From assembly GCA_022457155.1 (NCBI GenBank), contig JAJGOT010000072.1, positions 1,312,501 through 1,376,500 on the forward strand: a DNA stretch of 64,000 nt, written 5' to 3'. Position 1 is the stretch's first letter; every line of letters begins with the position of its first letter. Origin of the DNA: Cladopsammia gracilis (taxonomy: Eukaryota > Cnidaria > Anthozoa > Scleractinia > Dendrophylliidae). This document shows, in pieces, positions 62,248 to 64,000 of this stretch. The notes beneath the pieces are model-generated. The model worked only from the letters and a program-made list of their open reading frames with translations, was not told where the DNA came from and did no database searches. A program made the translations under genes and the position numbers.

Positions 62248-64000
62248 CTGTCAGCGGTTTTTTATCACGGCAAGGCAGTTTTACTGTTAATCCTCTCATA
62301 TTCATTGAAGAAATTTCTGGCTGATATGTACACCTTTTTTTAACCTTTAGATGTTCTTTTTCGATGATTTTTTGAAAGAAAGCGATAGTAGTTGTTCGTT
62401 ATTTTTTCAACGATACTTGAGAAAAGAAACTCGCTTATTTATTACACATAATTATTAAAAGAAATGTTGCACAAGTTCTCACGAAAATCGGTGTCGCAAA
62501 CATTTCTCGTAATTGGGTAGTTATATTTTGCTTTATTTGTATCTGTCTGCAGTCATAGCCACCAATAACAATAGTTAACTTTCTTTTCGGTTTCAATGAG
62601 GGAGCAAATACTGTTTTTGGTAATAACTCGAAGAGTTATATGTATCTATGGGATTTACGATTAAATAGTTTTATTAATACTTACAGCAGTTGTCACATCT
62701 GTTTGCCCAGTGAAGATCCAGTTTATATTATGGTCTTCAGTTTTTTGTATTATTACATAAAACTGTATTTGTTCCCTGGTGTCAAAGGTTTGGAAAAGAT
62801 TGCGTTCGTTTTATTACTTGTATTTATGTTTACTTACTCATATATGTACATTTCACTACAACAAAAACTTGCTGAACACTTCATAATCCTTTCTGCAAAT
62901 CAAGCTTATCAGTTGAATTTCAAAGCTTTTTGTCCTCTGCAGTGAAATGCTTCTTAAGCGGGTTTCGCCATGCTGTCTAAGGTGGATTTATATATAAATA
63001 AATAGTTAATTTCAAACATAGAAACTGGTCTAAGTCCGCCTGACTGCATGACTGTCCTGTTTCCCATCTCAATCTGTAACTTGATCAAAGTCGGCTAAAC
63101 ACAACAGCAATAAATAGGTACACCTGTATTGTATGACACAGAGTTCTGTTAATAATCGATCGTATTTATAAGAAGAAATCTGGTTGTTTATCAGTCAATT
63201 TGAGCTAATCCAGGACTTGTGTAGTTCTTTCTGATATTAGTGTTTTACATCTTGTATGGATTGTCCCATCCGAGTCAAGTTGTAATCGGACACGACATAT
63301 TTGGACAGTACTTTGGCTAAATATAGGAGACCAGAGAATCTTGTCCTGTTAACTAATTGACTGGGATAGAGGGTTTCTAAACAACAAAATTTGAGATTAG
63401 TTTGCGTTTTATACGGGTAACAGAAATACTTCATTTTAAATGTTTTCTAAGGAACAGTTAGCATTGTTGTATGGATTGTTGGCTGTCAAGGGACTGTCCG
63501 TGTTAGGGTGGAAAATCGTTTTCTTCGCATCAAAAATGTGTAATTTTATGTAACTTGTTCACTTTTCGAAAGTCCTAGAACCGTCGATCCAACGCGATAA
63601 ATCTTTGTTTTCACAAAATCTCCAGCTCGCTTTAAAAGGTATAGACAATATTGCTAACGGTTCCTCGTCAATAATATACCTTTCATTACCCCAAAGTCAT
63701 TTATATTTGCAGTTTTAGGTCTTTTTAAGCATATTTTAAATTATGTATGTAATACAGTATGTTATGACAAATATTTAAAATGTTGTCTTTCCCTTGCTTA
63801 AAGTTTTAAGATTATTAATAAACACTTTCATGATATTGAATGCTTTATTGTTGAAAGTTTCTTAGTTTCTCTACACGAACAGAGATCTTCGAAAGAGGTT
63901 ATTTCCTTTTGCTTGTCAGTCGAGTGTATGAAGTGTAAATGATCGAAGAAGCCCGCCAATAACATTTCAGTTTTGTGGCCAATACATGCACCTTATTTGG
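62248..64000 (+). other. Guanylate cyclase 3'UTR and downstream sequence
   Basis: AT-rich with no gene seen. AATAAA occurs at 63109-63114 and 63817-63822, either of which could be the poly(A) signal. The last bases (CATGCACCTTATTTGG) resemble the start of the ACACCTTATT-type element seen at 45183 but are cut by the window edge. Confidence 0.4.

Overview
This is eukaryotic, intron-rich, AT-rich DNA packed with transposon remnants. It carries two recognisable protein genes with canonical GT-AG introns. The very large introns, the dense small terminal-inverted-repeat (TIR) elements, the Tx1/CR1-like LINE fragments, the tyrosine-recombinase and BEL/Pao remnants, and a metazoan receptor guanylate cyclase together suggest an early-branching animal. 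A stony coral or other anthozoan cnidarian is most likely. That assignment is an inference; nothing in the window names the species.

Left part, minus strand (5-8055): five coding exons of the ESCRT-III subunit CHMP2A (Vps2). They read in frame for 132 residues, and the 3' part lies beyond the left edge. The region 8056-9700 looks like a divergent upstream region. It has a CRE-like site next to CHMP2A, a cluster of foldback elements, and two CCAAT boxes followed by a strong splice donor that may end a non-coding first exon of the next gene.

Middle and right, plus strand (13069-62247): one gene of 20 coding exons for a single-pass receptor guanylate cyclase of the natriuretic-peptide-receptor type. 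The exon phases join without a break into 1,049 residues: signal peptide, extracellular ANF-receptor domain, one membrane helix, a serine-rich juxtamembrane segment, a kinase-homology pseudokinase, a coiled-coil linker and a cyclase domain with the GTP-specific Glu/Cys pair. Two tiny overlapping upstream ORFs abut its start codon. The two genes are head to head, about 5 kb apart between start codons. I see no functional link: one acts in endosomal membrane remodelling, the other makes cGMP at the cell surface.

The introns hold most of the sequence. The contents include several TTAA-flanked (piggyBac-like) elements, TA-flanked Tc1/mariner and pogo-like MITEs, nested TIR elements, long foldbacks, LINE 3' fragments, a BEL/Pao remnant, pieces of a tyrosine-recombinase gene and a 5'-truncated 5S rRNA copy. 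The most unusual spots are: (1) a 0.9-kb TIR element in intron 11 with a small ORF followed by a canonical histone-type 3' stem-loop; (2) two near-identical ~727-bp TTAA elements in opposite orientation in introns 7 and 16; (3) a ~350-bp hairpin in intron 2; (4) the tandem upstream ORFs; (5) a possible nested antisense two-exon gene in intron 11.
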